13,566 nt of DNA from Methanolinea sp. UBA473 (GCA_002509495.1 DAEV01000020.1:375-13940); one strand, 5' to 3'; positions 1-7,129 are shown, counted from the first letter of the stretch. Program-made: numbers and translations. Notes: a model not told the origin generated them from the sequence alone.

Positions 1-387
1 TACCGTCACCCGGACACTGTTGGTGACCTGGTAGTACTTTATCTTCTGGCCGAAGGGAAGGCTGGAATCCTCGTATACGGGGTAAATACTATACCCGGAG
101 GTCTTGATATCGGCACGGTCGATCCCGGATCCGAGGATCGCGTTCACCATGCCGTCCATGATCCGGGCATTCTCCGATTGTGCCAGTTTCACGTCCGCGT
201 TCTGGGTCTGTACCGAAAGGGTGACCTGGGCACGGTCCGGGGTGACGAGCACCTCGGAGTTTGCCTGAGTTGTGATCACCCGGTCGCTGGAACCATCTGT
301 CTGGGCGGAAACCGCCGGCATCACAAAGATTGCCAGGACCAACATTGCGCAGGCGATCGAAAGAGCCCTGCGAGACATCTGCGTCAT
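1..387 (-). CDS. SIMPL-domain (DUF541) secreted protein, C-terminus cut off by window edge
   Basis: The first 129 codons of a gene read leftward and run off the left edge. The start at 387 is followed by a clear signal peptide: MSRRA, a hydrophobic stretch (residues about 9-24) and a likely cleavage site after PAVSA. The mature part begins with the features of the SIMPL/DUF541 family: a strand containing VLVTPDRAQVTLSVQTQN, a helix with NARIMDGMVNAI, then GIDRADIKTSGYSIYPVYE and a YYQVTNSVRVTV strand. Bacterial YggE belongs to this family, whose molecular role is poorly defined and is sometimes linked to oxidative stress. The protein probably acts outside the membrane. A TATA-like element about 30 bases upstream and no clear Shine-Dalgarno site suggest a very short or absent leader. 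It is divergent from hacA. Family assignment is by pattern recognition. Confidence 0.8.
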   Translation of the reverse strand, partial: MTQMSRRALSIACAMLVLAIFVMPAVSAQTDGSSDRVITTQANSEVLVTPDRAQVTLSVQTQNADVKLAQSENARIMDGMVNAILGSGIDRADIKTSGYSIYPVYEDSSLPFGQKIKYYQVTNSVRVTV

Positions 388-413
388 GCTCGAGTAATAC
401 CCGGGGAGAATTC

Positions 414-420
414 AAATACT
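414..420 (-). promoter_or_regulatory. TATA-like box of the SIMPL gene
   Basis: On the minus strand an A-rich run is followed by AGTATTT, centred about 30 bases before the start codon at 387. An archaeal transcript would then begin within a few bases of the start codon. The match to the TATA consensus is only moderate. Confidence 0.35.
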
Positions 421-532
421 TTTCTTTGATTGTCAAAATTTTCAAAGTCATCCTGTTAATCAATCCCCCTGCCAGAATCGGTTGACCGATCCTCCGGGCA
501 TCCCCCAAAATAGAAGTGCCTGGAGGGCCCAC

Positions 533-1801
533 ATGTTACTGATTTATATCATGGGAATGACATTGGTGGAGAAGATATTCTCCAGAAAATGCGGCAGGGA
601 GGTGCAGGCCGGAGAAGTGGTGATGGCCTCGGTGGATGCGGCCATGATCCACGACATCACCGGTCCTCTTGCAGTCCAGAAATTCCGGGAGATGGGTGGA
701 AAATCGGTCTTCGATCGCAACAGGGTCATTCTCCTCTTCGATCACCAGATCCCTGCGGATTCTATCCCTGCAGCAGAAAACCATGTCTTTTTGCGTAGAT
801 TTGCAGCGGAACAGAAAATCCACAATGACGACATCCGCGAGGGTATCTGTCACCAGGTCGTCATGGAGAAGGGAAAAGCCGGACCTGGCGAGATCGTTGT
901 GGGCGCAGATTCCCACACCTGCATGTACGGGGCGTCCGGTGCATTTGCCACAGGAATTGGGTCCACGGACATGGGCTTCGTCCTGAAATTCGGAGCTCTC
1001 TACTTCCGTGTTCCGGATACAATCCGTTTAACGGTAAAAGGGCTGTTTCCGGAGAGGGTCGGGGCCAAAGACCTTATCCTTGCGATCGCCTCCGATATCG
1101 GGGCGGACGGGGCCACGTACCATGCCCTGGAATTTACCGGCGATACGATGGCGCGTATGGAAATGGCGGGAAGGATGACCTGCTGCAACATGGCGGTCGA
1201 AATGGGAGCAAAAGTGGGGATTGTTCCTCCGGACGAAGTCACATGGGATTACTTAAAACCACGACGGAAGATCGATCCGTTCCCGCTTTCCAGCGATAAG
1301 GATGCCCTCTTTGCGGGAGAACGGAGCTATGACGTCTCGAATCTGGCCCCCCAGGTCGCAACGCCCCATAATGTCGACCAGGGAGTCGATGTAACGAAGG
1401 TTGCCGGAACGAAGGTGGACCAGGTATTCATCGGGTCCTGCACCAACGGGCGATTTGAAGACCTGAAGGAAGCGGCCGAAGTTCTCGGAGACCGTGCGTT
1501 CTCCGACCGTGTCCGGGTCATCGTAATCCCGGCATCCCGGAGAGAATATTTAAAGGCGTTACAGGCCGGGCTTATCGAGCGGTTCGTGTCCGCCGGGGCA
1601 CTTGTCGAGGCCCCATGCTGCGGTCCCTGTATGGGAGGGGCTTTCGGTCTCCTGGCACCCGGGGAGGTCTCCCTTTCCACGTCCAACCGTAATTTCAGGG
1701 GAAGGCAGGGGAGTACGGATGCTTCGGTCTACCTGTGTTCTCCTGCAACTGCCGCAGCCAGCGCCCTTTTCGGGGAGATCACCGATCCAAGGGAGGTTTA
1801 A
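533..1801 (+). CDS. hacA: Homoaconitase large subunit (aconitase/LeuC family)
   Basis: Large subunit (422 aa) of a two-part [4Fe-4S] hydro-lyase. All family motifs are visible: GADSHTCMYGA near residue 130, SCTNGR with Cys303, APCCGPCMGG with Cys363 and Cys366, and SNRNFRGRQG near the C-terminus. The cysteine spacing (60, then 3) equals that of bacterial LeuC, so the cluster site is intact. In methanogens paralogous pairs serve either leucine (LeuCD) or coenzyme B synthesis (homoaconitase, HacAB/AksDE). The partner's substrate loop and the dehydrogenase behind it favour homoaconitase. The ATG at 533 follows GGAGGG (522-527) with a 5-6 base gap. Homologues usually begin near MGMTLVEKIF, which would be 551 or 557, so the start is uncertain by up to 8 codons. 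The alternative is 3-isopropylmalate dehydratase (leuC). Confidence 0.85.
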   Translation: MLLIYIMGMTLVEKIFSRKCGREVQAGEVVMASVDAAMIHDITGPLAVQKFREMGGKSVFDRNRVILLFDHQIPADSIPAAENHVFLRRFAAEQKIHNDDIREGICHQVVMEKGKAGPGEIVVGADSHTCMYGASGAFATGIGSTDMGFVLKFGALYFRVPDTIRLTVKGLFPERVGAKDLILAIASDIGADGATYHALEFTGDTMARMEMAGRMTCCNMAVEMGAKVGIVPPDEVTWDYLKPRRKIDPFPLSSDKDALFAGERSYDVSNLAPQVATPHNVDQGVDVTKVAGTKVDQVFIGSCTNGRFEDLKEAAEVLGDRAFSDRVRVIVIPASRREYLKALQAGLIERFVSAGALVEAPCCGPCMGGAFGLLAPGEVSLSTSNRNFRGRQGSTDASVYLCSPATAAASALFGEITDPREV

Positions 1802-1802
1802 C

Positions 1803-2300
1803 ATGCGATCCTGGAAATTTGGAGACAATATCGATACCGATGCCATCATACCTGGCCGATACCTCGTTCACTACGACCCGAAGGTGCTCGCATCCCATGC
1901 ATTCGAAGGGATAAGGGACGACTTCTCGAAACGAGCGGAAGAGGGCGACGTAATTGTTGCAGGGAGAAATTTCGGGTGCGGATCCTCACGCGAACATGCA
2001 CCTCTGGCCCTTGCCGGGGCGGGCATCCGGGTTGTCATCGCCCGTTCCTTTGCCCGGATCTTTTACAGGAATGCCATCAACGTCGGACTCCTCCCTCTCG
2101 TCTGCCACGATTCGGATAAAATTGCAGACGGGGAGGTCGTGCGGGTCAATGTCGGTGAGGGATTCGTGGAAGCGGGAGGACAGCGTTATTCGGTCGAGCC
2201 TGTCCCTGGATTCATGCAGGAGATCGTTGCCGCAGGAGGACTTGTCGAGTATGCCCGGAAAATCCCCGAGGTGAAGCTGTGTACCGCGTTGCATCCATAG
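1803..2300 (+). CDS. hacB: Homoaconitase small subunit (LeuD family)
   Basis: Small (swivel) subunit, 165 aa, the usual length for archaeal LeuD/HacB. It starts at 1803, one base after the hacA stop, behind GGGAGG at 1791-1796 with six bases of spacing. Seen motifs are NIDTDAIIPGRYL at the N-terminus, AGRNFGCGSSREHAP in the middle and ARSFARIFYRNAINVGLLPL. The substrate-specificity loop after GRYL reads YLVH. In characterised methanogen enzymes the isopropylmalate isomerase loop is YLRT, with Arg contacting the shorter substrate, and the homoaconitase loop is YLVY. Val at the discriminating position therefore points to homoaconitase, with His in place of Tyr. Pairing with hacA is inferred from adjacency. 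The last 22 bases overlap the next gene, suggesting translational coupling. Confidence 0.85.
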   Translation: MRSWKFGDNIDTDAIIPGRYLVHYDPKVLASHAFEGIRDDFSKRAEEGDVIVAGRNFGCGSSREHAPLALAGAGIRVVIARSFARIFYRNAINVGLLPLVCHDSDKIADGEVVRVNVGEGFVEAGGQRYSVEPVPGFMQEIVAAGGLVEYARKIPEVKLCTALHP

Positions 2301-3394
2301 GCGGGGACGGGATCGGTCCCGAGATCCTCTCCGAAGGAAAGAAGGTGCTGGATGCCGCCGGAGAGAAGTACGGCTTCGATATCCAGTGGAAAGACTTTCC
2401 AATCGGTGCCGACCGCTACCTCGCGACCGGCGACCTTGTGAGGGAGGAGGAATTATCCGAACTTTCAAAATTCCGGGCGATCTACTTCGGAGCCGTCGGC
2501 GACGAGAGGGTTCCTCCCGGAGTTCTCGAGAAAGGGATTCTCCTCAGGCTCAGGTTCCACTTCGACCAGTACGTCAACCTCCGACCAATCCGGCTCCTCC
2601 CGGGAGTATCGACTCCTCTCGCAGGGAAACAACCAGAGGATATCGACTTTGTTGTGGTGAGGGAGAATACCGAGGACTTCTACGTCGGGATAGGCGGGCG
2701 TTTCAAGCAGTCGCAGAAGACCCATCTCGAGATCGTGAGGGAACTCTACCAGGTAAAGTTCGGGCTGGATATCGAGAGCGATGCAGAAGAGATTGCCTAC
2801 CAGATCGGGGTGATTACCCGGGAAGGTTCGCGCAGGGTGATCCGGTATGCATTCGACCTTGCCAACGGCCGGAGAAAGAAACTCACCTCGGTGGACAAGG
2901 CAAACGTCCTCTCTGATGTCTACGGGCTCTGGCGCGAGGTCTTCTCGGAAACCGCCCGGGAATACCCCGGCGTGACTACAGAATTCAATTTTGTGGACGC
3001 CGTGACCATGTGGTTCGTGAAAAACCCGGAATGGTTCGACGTCCTGGTCACCCCCAACATGTTCGGGGACATCATTACGGACCTCGGCGCGATGATCCAG
3101 GGCGGGCTTGGCCTGGCCCCAGGCGGAAACATCAATCCAACGGGAACCTCGATGTTCGAACCCATCCACGGTTCGGCACCCAAATATAAGGGAAAGGGAA
3201 TCGCGAATCCTATGGCAACTATCTGGGCAGGTTCGATGCTTCTGGAACACCTCGGCGAGCACGAAGCAGCCGAAGCCGTCCTGAACGCACTGGGCCAGTC
3301 TATTCTCGACGGTGTGGTCACGAAGGATATGGGAGGAGCGGCAGGAACGGCTGCGGTCGGAGACTACGTGGCGAAGCGGGTTCAATTCTGTTGA
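2279..3394 (+). CDS. aksF: Isocitrate/isopropylmalate dehydrogenase family, probably homoisocitrate dehydrogenase
   Basis: NAD(P)-dependent beta-decarboxylating dehydrogenase of 371 aa. It opens with ASIGGDGIGPEI, carries REN-TEDFY at 128-135, the catalytic Lys207 in SVDKANV, metal-binding Asp240, Asp264 and Asp268 (FGDIITDLG), and the cofactor loop HGSAPKYKGKGIANP at 297-311. The GTG start at 2279 lies inside the end of hacB and has GAGGTG five bases upstream. Behind a homoaconitase the natural role is oxidation of homoisocitrate and its longer homologues to 2-oxoadipate through 2-oxosuberate, the precursors of coenzyme B. At 371 aa it is longer than the roughly 350-aa archaeal LeuB/AksF, and the segment DQYVNLRPIRLLPGV resembles tartrate/D-malate dehydrogenases. 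Substrate is therefore inferred from context; 3-isopropylmalate dehydrogenase (leuB) is the main alternative. Confidence 0.75.
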   Translation: MYRVASIGGDGIGPEILSEGKKVLDAAGEKYGFDIQWKDFPIGADRYLATGDLVREEELSELSKFRAIYFGAVGDERVPPGVLEKGILLRLRFHFDQYVNLRPIRLLPGVSTPLAGKQPEDIDFVVVRENTEDFYVGIGGRFKQSQKTHLEIVRELYQVKFGLDIESDAEEIAYQIGVITREGSRRVIRYAFDLANGRRKKLTSVDKANVLSDVYGLWREVFSETAREYPGVTTEFNFVDAVTMWFVKNPEWFDVLVTPNMFGDIITDLGAMIQGGLGLAPGGNINPTGTSMFEPIHGSAPKYKGKGIANPMATIWAGSMLLEHLGEHEAAEAVLNALGQSILDGVVTKDMGGAAGTAAVGDYVAKRVQFC

Positions 3395-3627
3395 TATCGA
3401 GGCGCTTTTCCTCCCTCGACCCCCGGGCCTCCTCCCCTGGCCTATTCACTCTTTTCGTGAGTAGTCGCGGGGGTATGATGGCGAGATGCTTTTCCTCTGG
3501 GCTTTGCCGCCAAAAACGCATGAGATTTTGGGTTTGGTTACAATGGAATGTCCTGACTGCTGAAGGCAGTGATATTCACTGAAAAAAGTATCAAACGAGA
3601 GTTGAAACTCTCCTGTTCACATCCGCC
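3395..3627. other. Non-coding gap with hairpins between convergent operons
   Basis: The 233 bases between the two converging operons hold no convincing gene. Near the left edge CGAGG (3398-3402) could pair with CCTCG (3414-3418). Further right come three perfect inverted repeats: ACTGC/GCAGT (3556-3570), CAGTGA/TCACTG (3567-3581) and GAGAGTT/AACTCTC (3597-3612). The first two share bases and cannot form together. A small open frame on the plus strand here (3391-3582) has no Shine-Dalgarno site or recognisable protein. The stretch could be a small RNA, overlapping terminators or a remnant of an interspersed repeat. Confidence 0.4.
3582..3612 (-). terminator. Likely terminator of the nitrogenase-like/orphan transcription unit
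   Basis: Read leftward from the orphan gene stop at 3628, a hairpin with a 7-base stem (GAGAGTT with AACTCTC, 3597-3612) is followed by a T-rich stretch ending in six T (complement of the A run at 3582-3587). This fits transcription termination on the minus strand, although archaeal termination mostly depends on the T tract alone. Confidence 0.5.
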
Positions 3628-4074
3628 TCACGCAGCCAGCTCGTCCGCAGCCCCTCGCTCATAAAATGAGGACAAGGTATTGTGATTCCCTGATAGTGAA
3701 CGCACCCTCCCGGGTTCCACACGGCCCATCGGGGGGAGTTCGGCAATGCCGGCATATCGTTCGGTACGGGATATCACACCCCACACTGCATCCAGAGCAA
3801 GGGTGAACCGATCGCCGCTGGTAAGATCCAGGTTCAATGCTTTTCCCGAACGGGAAATCCGTGCGGATCCTGCCTGACCACCCAGGTATGGCATCCAGTT
3901 CTGCTTGATCCGCATGATTCGGGCAGGGGTACCCTGGTTCAGGGCTGCCAGCAGTTCATCCAGGCATACGCCCAGAGTGGCCCCGTGAATATGCAGTTCC
4001 AGGATTTCCCGGGGAATCCCCTCACCGTCAAGGACCTTCCATCCTTCGCGCCGAAGATATCCAGCCTTTTTCAC
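3628..4074 (-). CDS. Uncharacterised 148-aa protein next to the nitrogenase-like genes
   Basis: I do not recognise this family. The frame is open from 4200, but the real start is most likely the GTG at 4074. It has GAGGAGG (complement of 4083-4089) eight bases upstream and a strong TATA box (4114-4121) 43 bases upstream, so the longer version would include its own promoter. The 148-aa product is soluble, with no membrane segment and no signal peptide. It has one cysteine (in GVCLDELL), a mixed alpha/beta pattern, a strand-rich centre (NLDLTSGDRFTLALDAVWGVISR, 3790s-3850s region) and a Gly/Arg-rich C-terminus. It lies 122 bases behind the second NifD/K-like gene on the same strand, so it may be co-expressed with that system, but its own promoter also allows independent expression. 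No function is proposed. Confidence 0.65.
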   Translation of the reverse strand: MKKAGYLRREGWKVLDGEGIPREILELHIHGATLGVCLDELLAALNQGTPARIMRIKQNWMPYLGGQAGSARISRSGKALNLDLTSGDRFTLALDAVWGVISRTERYAGIAELPPMGRVEPGRVRSLSGNHNTLSSFYERGAADELAA

Positions 4075-4082
4075 GGTTTTCG

Positions 4083-4121
4083 CCTCCTCACCTCCTCTAT
4101 CAGCCCGGGGCGGTATATAAA
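4083..4121 (-). promoter_or_regulatory. TATA box and Shine-Dalgarno site of the 148-aa gene
   Basis: The minus strand reads TTTATATA (4121-4114), then about 25 bases later a doubled ribosome-binding site, GAGGAGGTGAGGAGG (4097-4083), and the GTG at 4074. Transcription would start near 4091, leaving a leader of roughly 17 bases. This is the clearest promoter in the window and decides the start of the gene behind it. Confidence 0.65.
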
Positions 4122-4196
4122 GGCTCAATCTGCGCAGGGTGAAAGTGAAGAGATTATGGACCTGTTGGCAAAAATCCGGTTGCAGTCGGGAAAAGG

Positions 4197-5318
4197 TCAT
4201 CCTTTCTGCCGGTTTATGCAGGCGTTGAGCACGCTTTCCATGAACGCAAGGGAACCCTGGATCCCGGCCATGGGTCTTGAATGGAGCCTTACCTCCCCGC
4301 GAAGGGGGGGAGTGACTCCCACAAATGCGGATTCCGGCGAGAGGGACTGTTCGAAGGACGACCCCAGGACCAGCTCCGGGATCTCTTCCGAGAACATCGT
4401 TTCAACCGACGAGATCTCCCTGGCCTGAAACGACCGGTAGGGAGAGGGCCCGGGGGGGTTCCGGGATCCTATCCCAAGAATCGTGGCATCAAGGTATTCA
4501 TCCAGCATCTCCGCGAGGGCTGCCATCCGTGAGAACTGGCCAAACAGCGCAACATCCGGCGGCTCGAATCTTCGTAAGTATTTGTCACAGGCTGCCGAGA
4601 TACGCTCTTCTGCATCCCTGATCTCCGTTTCCAGTCTCTCTCCCTCGACTCCGACGGAACGGTCGATCTCCTTCAGCACTCCGGGAATCCCCGGCAGTCC
4701 GAACAAAGACCCGAGGAGCCTTCCAATTCCTGATGCCAGGTCCGGGTTGGTGGTAACGGTAAACGGTGCGATGGGAGACGAAATAGAAAGGTCCCCGGCA
4801 AAGAACCTGGCACCCACCCGGATACCGGCCAGGGAGAGCATCCGTTCCACCTCGATGCCATCCCCGCGGGAGAAGGGATCCATCAGGGAGAGTCCATCCA
4901 CGTTCACCTTCCCGGAAGAAGAGTCCTCCTTCAGTCCGAGGAGTTGTGCGGCGGCCTTGTACCCTGCTTCGTACTCTCCGATGAATCCGGGGGATTCCAT
5001 GACCAGTATATCGCGCCCTTTCAGTACCTTCCCGAAATCTTCCCCCGTGATGGTGGGCACACACGTGCAGAGGACTGCCAGGCGTTCGTATCGCCCTTCC
5101 AGGGCTTCTACGGTCCGGAGTAGAGCCTGTTCGGTCCCGAAGATGATATCCTCCTCGTTAAGGCATGTGCAGTGCAGGGGCGCATGGAGAACTGTGGCAG
5201 GATAGAAATAACATCCGGATGACCCGTGAATGATCACTCCAACGTCCCGAAAACCGGCAAGGCATGCGGCTGCACCGGTAAGGGCACAGGGCCAGAGGGG
5301 GTTGATGCATTCAGGCAT
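4197..5318 (-). CDS. Nitrogenase component 1-like protein (NifD/K type), second subunit
   Basis: A 373-aa protein of the nitrogenase component 1 family (NifD/NifK, NifE/NifN, BchN/BchB, CfbD). The N-terminal half shows the pattern: WPCALTGA (Cys11), IIHGSSGC (Cys36), EEDIIFGTEQAL (56-66) and LCTCVPTITGED (Cys84, Cys86). Cys11, Cys36 and Cys86 align with the three P-cluster cysteines of NifD (62, 88, 154). Two Cys-Thr-Cys pairs (50/52 and 84/86) are extra. At 373 aa it is far shorter than NifD/K (about 450-520) and I see no cofactor-ligating Cys/His pair. The ATG at 5318 overlaps the stop of the upstream homologue by 8 bases, with GGAGG about ten bases before it. It probably forms a heteromeric catalytic component with its neighbour, reduced by the NifH-like protein. 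Substrate unknown. Confidence 0.8.
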   Translation of the reverse strand: MPECINPLWPCALTGAAACLAGFRDVGVIIHGSSGCYFYPATVLHAPLHCTCLNEEDIIFGTEQALLRTVEALEGRYERLAVLCTCVPTITGEDFGKVLKGRDILVMESPGFIGEYEAGYKAAAQLLGLKEDSSSGKVNVDGLSLMDPFSRGDGIEVERMLSLAGIRVGARFFAGDLSISSPIAPFTVTTNPDLASGIGRLLGSLFGLPGIPGVLKEIDRSVGVEGERLETEIRDAEERISAACDKYLRRFEPPDVALFGQFSRMAALAEMLDEYLDATILGIGSRNPPGPSPYRSFQAREISSVETMFSEEIPELVLGSSFEQSLSPESAFVGVTPPLRGEVRLHSRPMAGIQGSLAFMESVLNACINRQKG

Positions 5319-6351
5319 GGGCAAACCGCCTCCACCGGTGCAGAAGACGCAGGAGACCCGATGTACCCACGGGAAACGGATCCGGGACCGGAACGCGGAA
5401 TCCTTGCGGATCGAGTGCCATATCGAGTGCATCGAGGAGTTCAAACGCCCCTTCACGATCATTTGGGGCGAGCAGGGAAGGATCGAGGCGGATCCTTTTC
5501 CCCTTTAACTGGGAAAATTTAGACAGGATCTTTCTCTGATGAGTTCTTTCTGTCTTGATGGCCCGGGAACTATCGAGATCCAGGTAATCCCCGGCCTTCT
5601 CCAGGAACCGGAGAGTTCCCTCCATCCCGACCGGAAACGAATCCAGGTAGGGAATTGAAAGCCTCGCCTGAAGATGAGAACCCAAAGCCGAGATCCCGGG
5701 GTCGCGAAGGACATTTAAGGATGCCTCCCCCATCCGGCGTATTTCGGGAAGGCTGGTATGCCGGACGAACCTGATATTCACACCTACACCCATGAGCGCC
5801 AGGAGCCTTTTAGTCTCCAGGTACTGTTCTTCCACCTCGTATTCCAGGCTCTTCTCACCGATCAGGTTGACGGTCCCGTTTCCCGCTGCCGGGTTGCATA
5901 GTCCTGCAAGGGAGATAAGCGCCTGCAGGCTTCCCGAATAAAATCCCCCGCCGAGGAACCCGGCATTCTCCAGGGCCAGAACCGGGATGCCCCAGTCGCC
6001 CCCGCAGACCCCCCCTACATCGTCCCCGATCGTCCCGGTAACACATGTGGAAAGGACACAGATGAGATCCGGGCCCATTCGTGTAGTCTCCCTGATTGCC
6101 TCTTCGAGCGCATTCTCACCCCCGAAGATGATCTCCTCCTCTTTTAGATCGGTGGAGCGAATCCGGGGCATGGAAATCCTGTCCCGGGCAAGGTGAACCG
6201 CCTGTAGCAATGAAACGTTATGGTGTGCGCATCCCGCAGGCCCGTGGATCAGAGTAATACTGTTGGCGACCTCGGTGGTGACCGAGAGAGCGCCTGTCAG
6301 GGTGCACCCTTCATTCCCTGAGATATCCATAGGCCAGTGCTTCCAGATCAT
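5311..6351 (-). CDS. Nitrogenase component 1-like protein (NifD/K type), first subunit
   Basis: A 346-aa member of the nitrogenase component 1 family. Visible motifs are NEGCTLTGAL (Cys16), LIHGPAGCAHH (Cys41), EEEIIFGGENALEEAI (71-86) and STCVTGTIGDD (Cys103); the three cysteines match the P-cluster ligands of NifD in order and context. Beyond a Cys at about 150 there are none in the C-terminal half, so no equivalent of the FeMo-cofactor ligand Cys275 is present. It is very short for the family, with only a reduced C-terminal domain. The gene overlaps the NifH-like gene by 41 bases if it starts at 6351, or by 20 bases if it starts at the ATG at 6330; neither has a strong Shine-Dalgarno site. 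Together with the downstream homologue it should form a two-subunit complex, unlike CfbD of coenzyme F430 synthesis, which acts alone. Confidence 0.8.
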   Translation of the reverse strand: MIWKHWPMDISGNEGCTLTGALSVTTEVANSITLIHGPAGCAHHNVSLLQAVHLARDRISMPRIRSTDLKEEEIIFGGENALEEAIRETTRMGPDLICVLSTCVTGTIGDDVGGVCGGDWGIPVLALENAGFLGGGFYSGSLQALISLAGLCNPAAGNGTVNLIGEKSLEYEVEEQYLETKRLLALMGVGVNIRFVRHTSLPEIRRMGEASLNVLRDPGISALGSHLQARLSIPYLDSFPVGMEGTLRFLEKAGDYLDLDSSRAIKTERTHQRKILSKFSQLKGKRIRLDPSLLAPNDREGAFELLDALDMALDPQGFRVPVPDPFPVGTSGLLRLLHRWRRFAHA

Positions 6352-7129
6352 CCATTTCCAGGGGTATGGGGATGTCCAGCCTGCGGTTGTTCAGGATCTG
6401 CCGGGCGAGGGATCGGTATACCTCCGCCTGGCGGGATGCCGGAGCATATTCCACCACCGTCCTCTTGTTGAGTTCGGCATTCTGAACCACCTGGTCCCTT
6501 GGAATGAACTGGATCATGGTGGATCCTATCTTTTCCGCGAACTCCGATACGAGTTCCTCTTCCCGGGGAAGGTTCTTGGCATTGCAGATCACTCCCGCGA
6601 GGCGGCACCGGCTCCGTGCCCTGGAAGAGAGCCGGGAGATGGCTTTGCAGATATTATTCGCGGCATAGAGCGACATCAGCTCCCCCGAGGTGACGAGGTA
6701 GACCTCCTCGGCGTACCCTTCCCTCATCGGCATCGCGAACCCTCCGCAGACTACGTCGCCAAGGACATCGTATACCACCACGTCGGCGTGGAGAGCCCCC
6801 AGTTTCTCAAGGATCTGGAAGGTCGCGATGATTCCCCGGCCCGCGCACCCTACACCCGGCTCCGGCCCGCCCGCTTCAACGCACCTCACCCCATGGTAGC
6901 CCTCGTATACCACCTCGTTAAGAGTGAGCGATCGGTCGCCGCGTTCCCGGACAAGGTCCATAACTGTGGGAATCAGCCTGCCGTGCATGAGCATCCGGGT
7001 ACTGTCCCGCTTGGGATCGCACCCTATCTGGAGGATATCACACCCCTGTTCCGACAGGGCTGCGGAGAGATTTGCGGAGGTGGTCGATTTCCCTATACCT
7101 CCTTTCCCGTACAGGGCGATCTGCTTCAT
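6311..7129 (-). CDS. NifH-like Fe protein of a nitrogenase-like system
   Basis: A 272-aa ATP-dependent electron donor of the NifH/BchL/CfbC family. It has the P-loop GKGGIGKST (8-16), the switch sequence GCDPKRDST (36-44), the cluster ligands Cys95 (GVGCAGRG) and Cys128 (DVVCGGFAMP), and Arg98 at the position modified in true NifH. As a homodimer it would hold one [4Fe-4S] cluster between subunits and pass electrons to the component-1-like proteins encoded directly downstream. Two ATG codons in tandem (7132, 7129) could start it; MKQIALYGKGG is the usual family N-terminus. A TATA box 25-28 bases upstream and no Shine-Dalgarno site suggest a leaderless message. NifH for nitrogen fixation and CfbC for F430 are alternatives, but gene context argues against both. 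Confidence 0.85.
   Translation of the reverse strand: MKQIALYGKGGIGKSTTSANLSAALSEQGCDILQIGCDPKRDSTRMLMHGRLIPTVMDLVRERGDRSLTLNEVVYEGYHGVRCVEAGGPEPGVGCAGRGIIATFQILEKLGALHADVVVYDVLGDVVCGGFAMPMREGYAEEVYLVTSGELMSLYAANNICKAISRLSSRARSRCRLAGVICNAKNLPREEELVSEFAEKIGSTMIQFIPRDQVVQNAELNKRTVVEYAPASRQAEVYRSLARQILNNRRLDIPIPLEMDDLEALAYGYLRE

Noticed and set aside
2465..3385. 306-codon open frame on the minus strand
   Set aside because: It is antisense to the dehydrogenase; its composition (many His, Arg, Pro) is typical of a shadow frame in GC-rich DNA.
3391..3582. 63-codon open frame on the plus strand after the dehydrogenase
   Set aside because: It has no ribosome-binding site, its composition is unlike a protein, and it overlaps hairpins.
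4075..4200. N-terminal extension of the 148-aa protein back to the ATG overlapping the upstream stop
   Set aside because: The extension contains the TATA box and Shine-Dalgarno sites and reads as a non-conserved Arg/Leu-rich stretch; the GTG at 4074 is better supported.
4197..7129. Nitrogen-fixing nifHDK
   Set aside because: The component-1 proteins are about 100-150 residues too short, lack cofactor ligands, and no nifE, nifN, nifB or nifI genes are adjacent.
6311..7129. CfbC of coenzyme F430 synthesis
   Set aside because: It cannot be excluded by sequence alone, but two distinct component-1 genes follow instead of a single cfbD, and no cfbA, cfbB or cfbE is present.
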